64,000 nt of DNA from Theropithecus gelada (GCF_003255815.1 NC_037670.1:33593489-33657488); one strand, 5' to 3'. Shown: positions 11,992 to 22,419, counted from the stretch's first letter. The notes: generated from the letters alone by a model not told the origin. A program made the numbers and translations.

Positions 11992-13326
11992 CTCACATTC
12001 TTGTTCCCTGGCTGAACAGGATTCACTGTCTCCTTCAGTGTCCGTCTCCGAGTCGTCTCCCAAGCTAATGACACAAGCATATGGGCAAGGTTCTTGTTGG
12101 GGTTCTGAAACATAATCATCGTTTCCAATTTCCAAATTGCTTGAACAGCCTTCAGTACTCAGAGTACTTATAAAAGGGCAGTTGACAGAACTTAACGTTG
12201 TAAAAGTCCTTTGACCCGGTTCTGGGCTCTCGCTAATCCTGATACCTAACCAGGGACACTCAGACCGTTTCTGTGAGATCTGTTCTGAGCCATCTTTGGC
12301 CACAGCAGGTGATAACTGCATTTGGCAAGGAGAGTCGGTACTGCAAATGTCACTCCAGAAGCCTTTGGCTAGGTGTTCTGCCACTTCGCGCTCCACACTA
12401 CTCCTATCACTAGATGCAACACTACTATCTTCCCTGGGGCCCAAGTCGGATTTTAAAGGTAAATCCTGACTTTCGCCAAATGTTTTTTCCTGAACATCTG
12501 TACCTGACAAAGGCTTTTCTGTTAACACTGTTGTGTTTTGCATACCAGCAAAATTCAAGTCACCATATTGGTCATATGTGTGTAAAAGAGACAGAGAATA
12601 AAGTCCATGAGGGTCTATGGAAGAATTGTGGGGGAAAGGAGTCACTTCTGATTTTTCAGTTGGACACTGAGAAGCAGGCTCTTTCTTCGTTTCTTCGGGT
12701 TCCATTGCTAATTTACTTTCGTCACATTTTAACATCACCTGCAAATCTCTGCACTCCGGGACTCCTCCCAGGCATTCATTTTCCGACGTTTCATTTGGCT
12801 GAACAGAAGCATGAATGTCTTTGACACTAGACTCCCCAGTACGGACTCTGTCAGTTCCAAATGCTTTTTGGAATTTTCTGTATTTGGGGCATAGAGAAGG
12901 CAAGGCCAGAGCAGCATCCTTCTCTAAGCACATGGACTCGTATGTCTGACTGGCACTGTCTTGTAGAGGAGGCGAGGCTTTTGCATTTCCTTGATACCTG
13001 CGGAGTTTACATTGAGGAGTCTGAACATTTTTATTTTCCACAAATTCCTCCACTTCATCTGTTTCTAGATCCCTCTGGTCCAAAAGTGAAAGTTTAAGAT
13101 CTGTTTTCTGACAGTGTGATGAAAAGCATTTTTTTCTTGGGCATTCTTGCTGATCTGCAGTGGAGTCCAAAAACTTAAATTTCAGAAACTGAAAGCAGGA
13201 TTCCTCAATATTGTGTACACTTAAAAACTCCACACATTTGCATACTTCATCCACATTCTCTTTACTTAAAATCAGTTTAGCAGTGTAGGCAAACTGAATT
13301 AAAGGTTCAAATCCTTTAACTGTCAC
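11992..13326 (-). CDS. BACH1: BACH1 coding exon 3: residues 79-523, rest of BTB and heme-regulatory region
   Basis: A single 1,335-nt exon encodes 445 residues. The acceptor reads CAACAG before GTGACAG, and the donor GAG before GTGAGC; both junctions are phase 0. Residues 79 to about 130 complete the BTB fold (VTVKGFEPLIQFAYTAKLIL, then CKCVEFLSVHNIEESCFQFL). The remainder is long, acidic, Ser/Thr-rich and mostly disordered. Cys-Pro dipeptides occur at C140, C224, C299, C435 (SECPWLG), C461 (NCPFIS) and C492 (EPCPYAC). The last three are among the established heme-binding motifs that trigger nuclear export and degradation. My residue count places them at the human positions, so the spacing is conserved. 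The frame is intact, with no stops or indels. Confidence 0.97.
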
Positions 13327-14446
13327 CTGTTGATACACAAAATAAAAAACACATCATTTGAAAGCTGTCTAGTACATAAAAACGAGATAAGTGGAAGAGA
13401 AATAGATGTGTAACTTATTGGTGATAATTATAAAATATGTACTTTAATTTAAAGAAAAAATATTCTTCTAAGAAATGTAAAAGGAAAGGATCCTGGAAAA
13501 GCATGCTTTTCACAGGGACCACACACTATTTTATAGAGTCCACTCTTAATTGCACATGAATTATGGTTTACTCACATAAGTTAAAGACATTAAGACATTA
13601 CAAGTTTCCCATGACAGTGGGGAAAAAAATCATCTATGAATTAGAGCAGGACGAACACGACCTGCCACACATGCATAGTGAGCCTACTGCTAGCCCAGCT
13701 CCACAAGCTGTTGGAGTTGTTATTCCAGCTGCAAAACCAGAACTTTTAAGGATATAAAACAGTACCTGTAAAGAAGTTACAAAGTCCTGATCCATGGTAA
13801 ATGCATACTAACTGGTAACTATTAACTTTACTGTCCTAACAGTAAAAGTTTTAAAGATACAGATTTTTTAAAGTGATCTAGGAGAAGTTATAGAAATCAT
13901 GCCTCAGTACTGTTTCAGCAAAAATTCATGGACTCAAAGTAACAAAACTTTTAAGTAGAAACCTGCACATTTACATTACACCTGCCTCTTAAAATGAGAG
14001 GCAAATGGAACCAGCTGAAGTACACAGAAAGTCTTATCCTGGGTTAAAAGTACAAAATTAATTTGAAACCACTGAGTTCTTATAAGAGTGGTCAAGATAA
14101 TATTTGTGATCTTAAAAATCTAAACATGCTAAACCATGTTTGGGCTTTTTAAAGGCTCAAATAAAAAGCAACGATACCATCAAATGCTAATGAGAATGCA
14201 GAGAAACTAAATCACTCACATATTGCTAGTGGGAATGTAAAATGGTACAGACAATTTGAAATAAACTTTCTTATAAAACTAAACATGCAACTACCATATG
14301 ACTCAGCAACTGCACTCTTGGTCTTTTATCCCAAAGAAATGAAAACTTATGTTCACACAAACACCAGTACACAAACGTTTACAGCAATCTTATTTGTGAT
14401 AGCCAAAAACCGGAATTAGCCTGATTTCCTTCAATAGGTGAAAAGC

Positions 14447-14447
<1 letters not shown>

Positions 14448-14496
<49 letters not shown>
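14448..14496. repeat. (CA)n microsatellite
   Basis: About 24 almost uninterrupted CA units inside the L1M. Likely polymorphic. Confidence 0.95.
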
Positions 14497-14497
<1 letters not shown>

Positions 14498-14800
14498 TAC
14501 ATCCATACTACGGAATACTACTCAGCAATAAAAAGGAAAAAATTTCTGATACACACAACCTGGATAATCTCAGCTAAGTCAAACAACATCAATCCTAAGA
14601 GGTAATATACTGCATAATTTCATTTATATAACATTTTTAGAATGACAAAACTTTAGAAAAGGAAGAAAGGTAAGTAGTTGCCATGGATTAGGGATGGAGG
14701 AAGGGGGCAAGGGAATGAGGGCATGGAGTGTAGGCAGGAGATGTCTGTGGTTATAAAAGGACAACATAAGGGATCTTTGTGTGTTGGCAAGTTTAGTATC

Positions 14801-15040
14801 TTTTTTTTTTTTTTAAGGCGGAATCTCGCTCTGTCACCCAGGCTAGAGCACAGTGGTGCAACCTCAGCTCACGAGTAGCTGGGATTACAGGTGCCTGCCA
14901 CCACACCTGACTGATTTTTTTATTTTTAGTAGAGACGTTTCGCCATGTTGGCCAGACTGGTAAACTCCTGACCTCAGGTGATCTGCCTGCCTCGGCCTCC
15001 CAAAGTGCTGGGATTACAGGCGTGAGCCACCGCACCTAGC
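14801..15040 (-). mobile_element. Alu with an internal deletion, inside L1M
   Basis: Antisense Alu about 240 bp long. The part between 'cctcagctcac' and 'gagtagctggg' is missing, and a second small gap follows 'agagacg'. Confidence 0.9.
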
Positions 15041-15105
15041 TGAGCATCTTAACTATGGTGGTGGATACACAAACCTTCACAGGGGATAAAATTATATAGA
15101 ACTTA

Positions 15106-15138
15106 ACGCGCGCATGTGCGTGCACACACACACACACA
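15106..15138. repeat. 33-bp uninterrupted alternating purine-pyrimidine tract
   Basis: From 15106 to 15138 every step alternates purine and pyrimidine: a GC-rich part (acgcgcgcatgtgcgtg) runs into CA repeats. This is the textbook composition for Z-DNA. Confidence 0.9.
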
Positions 15139-15310
15139 GACATTATTAGTACAAGCAAAACTGTGGCAATCTGAACCCTATGGGGGACTGTATCAATATC
15201 CTGGTTGTAATACTATACTACAACTTTGCAAAATGTTATCAATGGGGGACACTGGACAAAGTGAAAAGGAACTCTGCACTGTTTCTTGTATCTGTACATG
15301 AAAACATCAA

Positions 15311-15864
15311 TGTGATAGTTAATATTAAATGTCAACTTGACTGGATTGAAGGCTGTAAAGTCTTGTTTCTGGGTGTGTCAGTGAGGGCGTTGCTAGGGAA
15401 AATTAACATTTGAGTCAGTGGACTGGGAAAAGATGACCCACCCTCAATATGGGTGAGCACCATCCAATCGGCTGCCAGCGAGGCTGGAACAAAACAGAAG
15501 GAAGAAGGTGGGATAGGTGACTTGCTGAGTCTTCTGACTTTCACCTTTCTCCCCTGCTGGATGCTTCCTGCCCTTGACATCAGATGCCAGGTTCTTTGGC
15601 CTTTGGACTCTTAGACTTACATCAGTGGTTTGCCGAGGGCTCTTGGGCCTTTGGCCACAGACTGAAGGCTACAGTGTTGGCTTCCCTATTTTTGAGGCTT
15701 TTGGACTCGGACTGGGCCACTACTGGCTTTCTTCCTCCTCAGCTTGCAGGTGGCCTATCGTGTGACTTCACCTTGTGAACATGTGAGCCAATTTTCCTTA
15801 ATAAACGCCCCTTCATATATACATATATCCTATTAGTTCTGTCCCTCTGGAGAACTCTAATACA
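15311..15864 (+). mobile_element. MLT2A-like solo LTR (ERVL), inserted in L1M
   Basis: Starts tgtgatagttaatatt and ends ctctaataca, with characteristic internal words (gtcaacttgactggattgaa, ctgctggatgcttcctgccc). Near-identical 5-bp flanks (atcaa/ctcaa) fit ERVL integration. No internal viral genes remain; this is an old solo LTR. Confidence 0.8.
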
Positions 15865-16780
15865 CTCAATAAAAATTTCAATTAAAATTTTTAAATTAGT
15901 TAAAAGAATCTAAAAAGGTCTTTAGGACAATGAGTTATAAGGTATTTTGACACTGTCACTATAATGAAACACTTCCAATATTTGAAAATTTATGATTTAT
16001 ACATTACAATGAATGAATGCATACACACATGCACGTATGCACATACCTTTCCTCCTAAATCCATGAAACAAACTTTGCTTTACTTGGAAAGTCTCATTCA
16101 ATAATTTGAAAATATGAACCATAATTAATATATCTCCATTATAAAATGTATTGGTCTTTTTTTAAAACAATGGCCAGTTCACAGTTTGGCCTTTTTTACC
16201 ATTTTCTTGGTATCGCACCATTGACTCTGGCCTCTGCCACAAAACTGACAACCTATCTGTTCCCAAAACTGTAGCTGCAGTTTCATAGAAGTAGGCATGG
16301 ACAGCAACAAGCTAAACTGTAGACTTAGTTTACAGTTTATCCAACTGGGAACATTCCACACAGACCTGTCATACACAAAGAATTTCTACATTCTTTCTCC
16401 ATATTCCTCCTAACTTCTATCTGTGTCCCAATGCCACAGCTTTGATACTCTGCTAATAGCAGTTACTAACTAAATAAAGCAAGGGATGCTGCTAAGAGTC
16501 AGCACAGCCAGCACATCCCCACCCAAACGAGAGTTCCTCTTAAAGGCAGGACATTAACAAGGACCCAAACATTTGTTAGCCTGAGCTCCACAACAGACCA
16601 GGGAAAAAGATATATGTAAAAATAAGGCTCTATAAAAATGACACAACACTGTTTATTTTTTCTAATCAATACATAAAGACAAAGTCAAAAAAGAAAGAAG
16701 GGAAGACAGAACACTTATGGAATGCCTGAAAATAGGAGATGTCTTGGGAAAACGGACGTTTTATACAACCCTAAACATAG

Positions 16781-17140
16781 TGATATGGTTTGGCTGTGTC
16801 CCCACCCAAATCTAATCTTGAATTGTAGCTCCCACAATTCCCATGTCATGGGAGGGACCCAATGGGGGTTCACTGAATCACAGGGGCTGGTCTTTCCCAT
16901 GCTATTCTCGTAATAGTGAATAAGTCTCATGAGATGTGATGGTTTTATAAGCGGGAGCTTCGCTGCACAAGTTCTCTCTTGCCCACCACCATGGAAGTCC
17001 CTTTGCTTTTCCTTCGTCTTCTACCATGATTGTGAGGCCTCCTCAGCCATGTGCAACTGTGAGTCAATTAAACTTCTTTCCTTTAAAAAGTACCGTTTTC
17101 AGGTATGTCTTTACTAGCGCCGTGAGAACAGACTAACGCA
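16781..17140 (+). mobile_element. MST-type solo LTR (ERVL-MaLR)
   Basis: Starts tgatatggtttggctgtgtc and ends gactaacgca. Contains the usual 'gtgaataagtctcatgaga' and 'accatgattgtgaggcctcc' words. Flanks catag/cctag agree at four of five bases. No internal region. Confidence 0.9.
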
Positions 17141-17486
17141 CCTAGCTACAGTTGCTGATCACTGGAAAGGGCCTCTAGAAGACAAGGTCACACAGCATGG
17201 ACCCTAAAAACCATGACTTTTCCAACTGCCTATAATCCACTGGGTGTGTCCTGATTTGGTCATTTCATCAAAAATAACATAACAGTGGGTGTTATGTTAT
17301 ATCCAACTGCTCAATACTGTTAACCAACATTCAAAATTAATGATTTTACATTAAAAAAAAAAAAACTCCATAGTTTTGGAAATGCTCCATAGCCACCTGA
17401 CAAGGAGACTGTGCTTTACTTTTAACATTATGCACCATAAAAAACTTAAAAGTAAATTAAAATTGCCAGAAACATGGATCTCTCAC

Positions 17487-17720
17487 CTCTTCTGGAAGAG
17501 TAATGTTCAGCTCTCCATCAGCCTGGCCTACGATTCTCGAGTGGAAGTAACTGCTGCATGCCGCCAGCACGGACCGGTGAGCGCGGAACCGCTGACCCTC
17601 CACAAAGATGGTGACATCGCATAGCACGTCTTTCTTCCGCTGGTCATTAAGGCTGAGCAAAACATTGGTGCTATGCACAGAAGATTCATAGGCAAAAACC
17701 GAGTTCTCACTCAGAGACAT
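17487..17720 (-). CDS. BACH1: BACH1 coding exon 2: residues 1-78, N-terminal half of the BTB domain
   Basis: This exon encodes the N-terminus of BACH1, a BTB/CNC-bZIP transcription factor that binds MARE/ARE sites with small MAF proteins. It represses HMOX1 and other oxidative-stress and iron genes until heme removes it. The start MSLSENSVFAYESS is the known one. The BTB signature follows (LCDVTIFVEGQRFRAHRSVL, about residues 33-52, then AACSSYFHSRI). Translation ends LPEE at residue 78, where GAG meets GTGAGA, a good donor, in phase 0. Reading past it gives a short non-BTB tail and a stop, so the exon must be spliced to 13326. The BTB domain mediates dimerisation and ubiquitin-ligase contacts. 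The recognition is secure. Confidence 0.97.
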
Positions 17721-17727
17721 TCTGCAT
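17707..17727 (-). other. Upstream ORF 2 (6 codons), overlaps the BACH1 start codon
   Basis: A third upstream AUG (G at -3) lies 7 nt before the main AUG, in the remaining frame. It encodes six residues and stops at TGA 17707-17709, inside the BACH1 coding region. With uORF 1, both non-coding frames carry a minicistron bridging the main initiation codon. Confidence 0.55.
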
Positions 17728-17776
17728 AACAGGTGTTGTCGGGAAGTTCAGTGGAAAGCATGCTTCTAAATGTCAT
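17711..17776 (-). other. Upstream ORF 1 (21 codons), overlaps the BACH1 start codon
   Basis: It starts at the first AUG of exon 2 (weak context, T at -3 and A at +4) and runs 21 codons. The TGA at 17711-17713 lies beyond the BACH1 AUG at 17718-17720, so the two overlap in different frames. A second in-frame AUG, codon 6, has an A at -3. Ribosomes translating this uORF would end past the main start, so BACH1 would depend on leaky scanning. The reading is direct; translational effect is inferred. Confidence 0.6.
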
Positions 17777-17780
17777 CAAC
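17721..17780 (-). other. BACH1: BACH1 exon 2, 5'UTR part
   Basis: The acceptor on the minus strand reads TGTGTTTGCAG followed by GTTGATGACA, so the exon starts at 17780. Sixty bases of leader precede the initiator ATG at 17718-17720. The leader contains three upstream ATGs, at 17774-17776, 17759-17761 and 17725-17727. None is in frame with the main start, and all their frames close just after it. Confidence 0.85.
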
Positions 17781-18215
17781 CTGCAAACACACATGTAATA
17801 TTTCACTTAAATAACATCTTGTTAAAAAATCAGTGTCAAATATAGATTAAAATATATACTCATTAAAACAAAAATGAAAATAAAAAACCTCCAGAGGAAC
17901 AACCTAGAGGCATTTATTCAATATACTTCATTTAAAATAGGTTCTTGATAGCAGTTTTCCTAATTTTAGGGAAAAGGTTCTTGGGGTGAGGGAAGGACGA
18001 ACTTTTTGAACCAAGGATTTCATGGCTCTCTGAAAGTGAGACATTACACACTGAGAAACCACCTACTACGAGCAAAGAGATGGGAGCAGGGAATTTCTGG
18101 TGGCATCCCAATACTATTGTTTTGAGACAGTTGAGAGACAGAGAGGGGAGGAGAGACAGCCAGAGAGGTGAGAAGAAGGGTCCCACGAGGTCACACTTTG
18201 GGATAAGACTGATAG

Positions 18216-18377
18216 TAAAACAGGCATGTGCTGTTCCACATTCTCCATGCCCCATTCCTCAACATCTGATAAAACAGGCATGTGCTGTTCCACATTCTCC
18301 ATGCCCCATTCCTCAACATCTGATAAAACAGGCATGTGCTGTTCCACATTCTCCATGCCCCATTCCTCAACATCTGA
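18216..18377. repeat. Three perfect tandem copies of a 54-bp unit (minisatellite)
   Basis: The unit beginning aaaacaggcatgtgctgttc starts at 18217, 18271 and 18325 and is identical in all three copies except for the last base of copy three. Because 54 is divisible by three and the unit has few stops, it opens frames with an 18-residue period on both strands; these are not genes. Perfect identity implies a very recent expansion, a polymorphic VNTR, or an assembly effect. It lies about 440 bp from exon 2, in intron 1. Confidence 0.95.
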
Positions 18378-19186
18378 CAGATGGCGAGTGAATTTAGTGC
18401 TTTGTAACAAAGGACACTGTTCTACAAAACGTAAAGATCCTCCAACACAAAGAAGAAAATGACTGAAATGTGTCAGGCCAGATCTTGGTAATAAGTCTTT
18501 TTATACAGTAAGATTTACTTCACATTACAAATACAGGTAGGTAAAACTACCTCATTAATAACATGCAAAAACTAGGTTTTCTCAAAATGCTAAAAATAAG
18601 AAAGTTATAATTTTATATTTTTAAAAATACATACTAACATGTAATAGTCTCCAAATATTTTTTCATCACATACACACTATTGGCAAAAACAAGAGTACCC
18701 CCAATACCTGTATGCTTATCTATATTTTTCAGACACCTGCTACTATTCTGATATATATGTTCTGAGAAACACAGAAGTTCAAAGTAAGAGGTTAAAAGAG
18801 AAGTTCTAATATTTTCTTCCAGCACCCTAAGGCCAGAAGGGATGATACTGTGAGGAGCTTATTGGCCTTTATCCGTGTGATGCCTCATGGTATCATCCCT
18901 GCGTCATTCACTTCTGTTCTCCTGACACCTTACTGCCTGAAACATGGGAAGCCCTCAAATGGTCAGTGAATGAGTAAATGGTACTGCTTTCAGATTTGCT
19001 ATACACTCCAAACAAAAATGAAAGGAGAAATAAGGACTACTGAAGTTCAGTCCCAAGGTTAAGGATCACAACTTTTTTACTGATTCAGCATACCATACGA
19101 AATCACTGGTAACTTCAAAATTGAACACTAGAACTAACTCCAGTTTTGGCCCATAAAAGAGTATAAATTTATTTTTAGCAATTAGT

Positions 19187-19188
<2 letters not shown>

Positions 19189-19217
<29 letters not shown>

Positions 19218-19479
19218 GAGACGGAGTCTCGCTCTGTCGCCCAGGCTGGAGTGCAGTGGCCGGATCTCAGCTCACTGCAAGCTCCACCTCCCGGGTTCAC
19301 GCCATTCTCCTGCCTCAGCCTCCCGAGTAGCTGGGACTACAGGCGCCGTCCACCTCGCCCGGCTAGGTTTTTGTATTTTTTTTAGTAGAGACGGGGTTTC
19401 ACCGTGTTAGCCAGGATGGTCTCGATCTCCTGACCTCGTGATCCGCCCGTCTCGGCCTCCCAAAGTGCTGGGATTACAG
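19189..19479 (-). mobile_element. Young AluY (Old World monkey AluYR-like), 5'-truncated, exact duplication
   Basis: Antisense Alu with few differences from consensus and a long T-run. The direct repeat agcaattagtc flanks it at 19178-19188 and 19480-19490. It ends at 'gggattacag', so the first roughly 30 bases are missing. Variants such as 'gtggccggatctcagctc' and 'cacctcgcccggctagg' mark it as cercopithecoid-type. Confidence 0.92.
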
Positions 19480-19569
19480 AGCAATTAGTCTTAATACTTC
19501 AGTTATCAAAACAAGGAATTAGTGTTAAGAATAATAGGGAAAACCATCAATCAAAGAAGTTTTTGTGGG

Positions 19570-20200
19570 TGGTACCACACACAGACCACTGCCCTCTTCT
19601 TTCTTCAAGACTATACCCTACCCAGAGCACACTGCCCTCCCAACCAAGCCGGACTCCATGGCTGACCACCTGCCCTACTATGGCCCTGTACCCAAGCTCC
19701 CAGCCTCTTTATTCTTTCCTTGCATCTCGGATGCACACCCTTAAAAACTATACTAATCTTACTTTTGTAGCTTGTCATTCTTTTGAACACAGCACTGCCA
19801 GAAAACACTGTAGAAACATGCAGACTGGTGTCACCATAAATTTACAACGTGCAGTCTCAGGCTCTCGGTACTGTTTACCAGTTTTTTCGTATGTCCCTGT
19901 CTCCTGTTCTCTGTAACAGCTTTCCATCTTGCCACATTTCTCCTCCTGGTATCAGCATCTCTCCCAGTAAATCACCATAACTGGGACCCAACCTCAGAAA
20001 AAACAGTCCTCCCACTACCTCCACCAGGTTCCCTCTTCTGTTGAAAACAATCTGTAACGTATTCTCTTAATCCCATGCCATCCCTGCTTCTCTGGGATCC
20101 AATAGCTTCTCTTAACACCCTGTCTCATATATATGCAACCTCTCCCTCTATGCTGGCTCCTTCCCATAGCGTTTGTTAATGAACGCATTTAAGTCTCTCC
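19570..20200. repeat. Possible L2 relic
   Basis: Pyrimidine-rich, diverged sequence with L2-like phrasing between an Alu and a MIR. Orientation and limits are uncertain. Confidence 0.3.
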
Positions 20201-20234
20201 AGAGACTATCCTAAAGATGTCAACTATCAATGGC

Positions 20235-20445
20235 AAGATTATTAAGCTCTAATTCTTCACCAGGCACTGAGCTAAGAGCTAAGTTTCTCTCATTTATGCC
20301 TCAAAACAGCCCTGTGATGCTCCTCTATCATCCCAATTTTACAGATGTAGAAACCAAGGCTTAGTGAGAAGTATCTTGGCCAACATCAAAAGACCAGTAA
20401 GACAAAGAAGGGGAATTGCCACCAGACATTTTTAACTACTCCATC
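20235..20445 (-). repeat. MIR, antisense
   Basis: 'ccaggcactgagctaagagc', 'ttttacagatgtagaaacc' and 'aaggcttagtgagaag' follow the reversed MIR order. Confidence 0.75.
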
Positions 20446-21399
20446 ATTCTGTCTCCAGTTAGTACTCGCTGAACGCACAGTATGGAGATTCACTGCAGTA
20501 ATGTGGGGACCCAGATATTACTAAAAGGTTATGCTTGAGAATAAGGAAATGGACTGCACAGACAGCAAGAAAAAAAAAAAAATTGGACCTGTGCTTCAGA
20601 AAGAGAATGACTACGGGCCTTAGACACTGAAATCTAAAGCTTCTTTGGATCTCAAGGTGACTCCACACAAATAATTCCTACACCTTTACCCTAGAGCTGC
20701 TAGTAGCCCAACTACACACATCTGTGGCCCACTGCTTCTCACCCTGCCACCAGCTGGCTATTCACCTCAAATTCCAGAGAATTCTTTGCTCAGCATCTGT
20801 TTAGGCAGTTTTCAGTAACACATCATTTCATGGGTTCAGAGCGAGCTTACAGATTTGCCACCCCTGGGCGAGATGCCAATCCCAAGTCCTACAGCTGCAG
20901 CTGAGAGAAACTAGAGATTCAGATAGTAAAACAGCCATCCAGGAGGACCCCTCTAAGAAGGATCAGTCTCCCTTAAAGTGGATTGAGCACAGCATGCACG
21001 ATGACTGATGCTGTTCACACAAGAAATCTGGAACTCATTCCTCATTCCTTCCTCAGCTGGACACCTCTATTCAATCTCTTACTGAGTCCTGCTGCCTCTG
21101 CCTCTTCACACTGAGGTCCACCTCTCTCCATCTGCATCAGCACAATTCTAATCCAAGCCATCATCAGCTCCTGCCTGGAAAAATGCTGTTTAACCTGTAA
21201 CAGCTCACAAGCTCACAAATGTGCAAGTTTAGTTATATAAAATAAAGTTTCACATAATATTATTTATGCTTATTACACGCAAGTAGTCTGATACTTTCTA
21301 CTCCATTCAAATTTTTTTTTAAATCCCAGTTGTGATCCACTCAATTTCAAGACCCACTAATGGCCCATCACCTACGCACTGACAAATAGAGGCCCGGTG

Positions 21400-21635
21400 G
21401 CAAACAGGATTTAGAGTCTCAGAATTTACAATCTTACACTGTCTCGATTCAAATCCCAGCTCTGCCACTTACTAGCTATATGACCTTGGCCAAGTTGCTT
21501 AACCTCACTGTCTTGGTTCCCTCATCTACAAAGTAGAGAAAACACCACCTCACTGAGATGTTCTGAAGTTTACATGAGATGAGGAGGGAAAAGAGTTCAC
21601 AGCACAGTGCTTGGTCTACAGCAACAAATAATATT
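21400..21635 (+). repeat. MIR, sense
   Basis: Near full-length: 'tcaaatcccagctctgcca', 'cttactagctatatgacctt', 'ggccaagttgcttaacctca', 'cacagtgcttgg'. Confidence 0.88.
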
Positions 21636-21689
21636 AGCTGCTATTAGTGGTGATAATATTAACAAAAGCCTTATACCCCTAAAGCCCTT

Positions 21690-22085
21690 CTTGATCCCCT
21701 CCAATGTATTCTCTTCATAACAAAAACTCTGTATCACCTTTCAAATAAATGGCTTATGATCACTTCAAAATCCTTAACATGTCCTCAAGTCCTATGTAGT
21801 TGGGTTTTCCATCCACTAATCCAGACTTATCTCAAGCCGTTGCCCCCCTCTCTTGCTATTCTCTAGCCTGTCTCCACCTTCCTGCTCCATAGGCCCCAAG
21901 CTCCTACTGATTTCAGGGCCTTCACACACACTGTGCCCACTATCTGGACTTCTACTCTTTAGCCAGCTAACGCCTCACCTTTTAGTTCTCTGTTTAAATG
22001 TCACAACTTTGTCTGATTTGTTCTCTGGCATAACCCAAGCATACCTGTTGGACCTGGTCCAACAGAGGTACATGCTGCTGAATGA
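21690..22085. repeat. L2 relic
   Basis: Contains diverged versions of 'cagggccttcacacacactg' and 'ctctgtttaaatgtcacaac', typical of L2 3' regions. Orientation is not assigned. Confidence 0.5.
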
Positions 22086-22132
22086 ATAATTTCTTATTTT
22101 TAATACAGAAACAAAACAGAGATTATCTAGAT

Positions 22133-22419
22133 CAGCAGTCTCCAACTTTTGGCACCAGCGATGGGTTTCATGGAAGACAATTTTTCCCCAGATAGGTGGT
22201 GCAATGGTTTTAGGATGAAACTGTTTCAGACCATCAGGCATTAGAGTCTCACAAAGACTCTGCAACCTATATCCCTCACATGCACAGTTCACCACGGGGT
22301 TCACACTCCTATGAGAATTTAATGCTACTGCTGATCTGACAGGAGGCAGAGCTCAGGCAATAATGCTCACTGGGCAGCCACTCACCTCCTGCTGTGCAAC
22401 CCAGAGGTTGGGGACCCCA
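22133..22419. mobile_element. MER1-type hAT-Charlie MITE with perfect 8-bp duplication
   Basis: The element reads cagcagtctccaacttttgg at one end and gaggttggggacccc at the other, imperfect hAT-type terminal inverted repeats. Both flanks are atctagat (22125-22132 and 22420-22427), the expected 8-bp hAT target duplication. It is internally deleted relative to what I recall of MER1. Confidence 0.85.

Larger units (their letters stand above)
14150..15900 (+). mobile_element. L1M 3' region with three later insertions or expansions
   Basis: Old sense L1 tail ('ctagtgggaatgtaaaatgg', 'taccatatgactcagcaact', 'ggaatactactcagcaataa', 'tagttgccatggattaggga'), resuming after an Alu and again briefly after an LTR. 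A CA microsatellite lies within it. TGACTCAGCA, a MARE core, occurs in it at 14299-14308. Confidence 0.8.
13327..17486 (-). other. BACH1: BACH1 intron 2
   Basis: It splits the BTB domain between residues 78 and 79. It holds an L1M copy (about 14150-15900) that carries a CA microsatellite, an Alu and an MLT2A-like LTR, followed by an MST-type LTR (16781-17140). Stretches 13340-14140, 15900-16780 and 17141-17480 contain nothing I recognise. Confidence 0.9.

Noticed and set aside
12414..12824. 136-codon plus-strand frame
   Set aside because: Shadow of BACH1 exon 3 on the opposite strand.
17376..17624. 82-codon plus-strand frame
   Set aside because: Antisense shadow of BACH1 exon 2.
18216..18377. 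CRISPR-like direct repeats
   Set aside because: The 54-bp units abut with no spacers, in a vertebrate intron; it is a minisatellite.
18080..18462. Four repetitive open frames on both strands
   Set aside because: They come from the 54-bp tandem repeat, which stays open in several frames; no start context or similarity.
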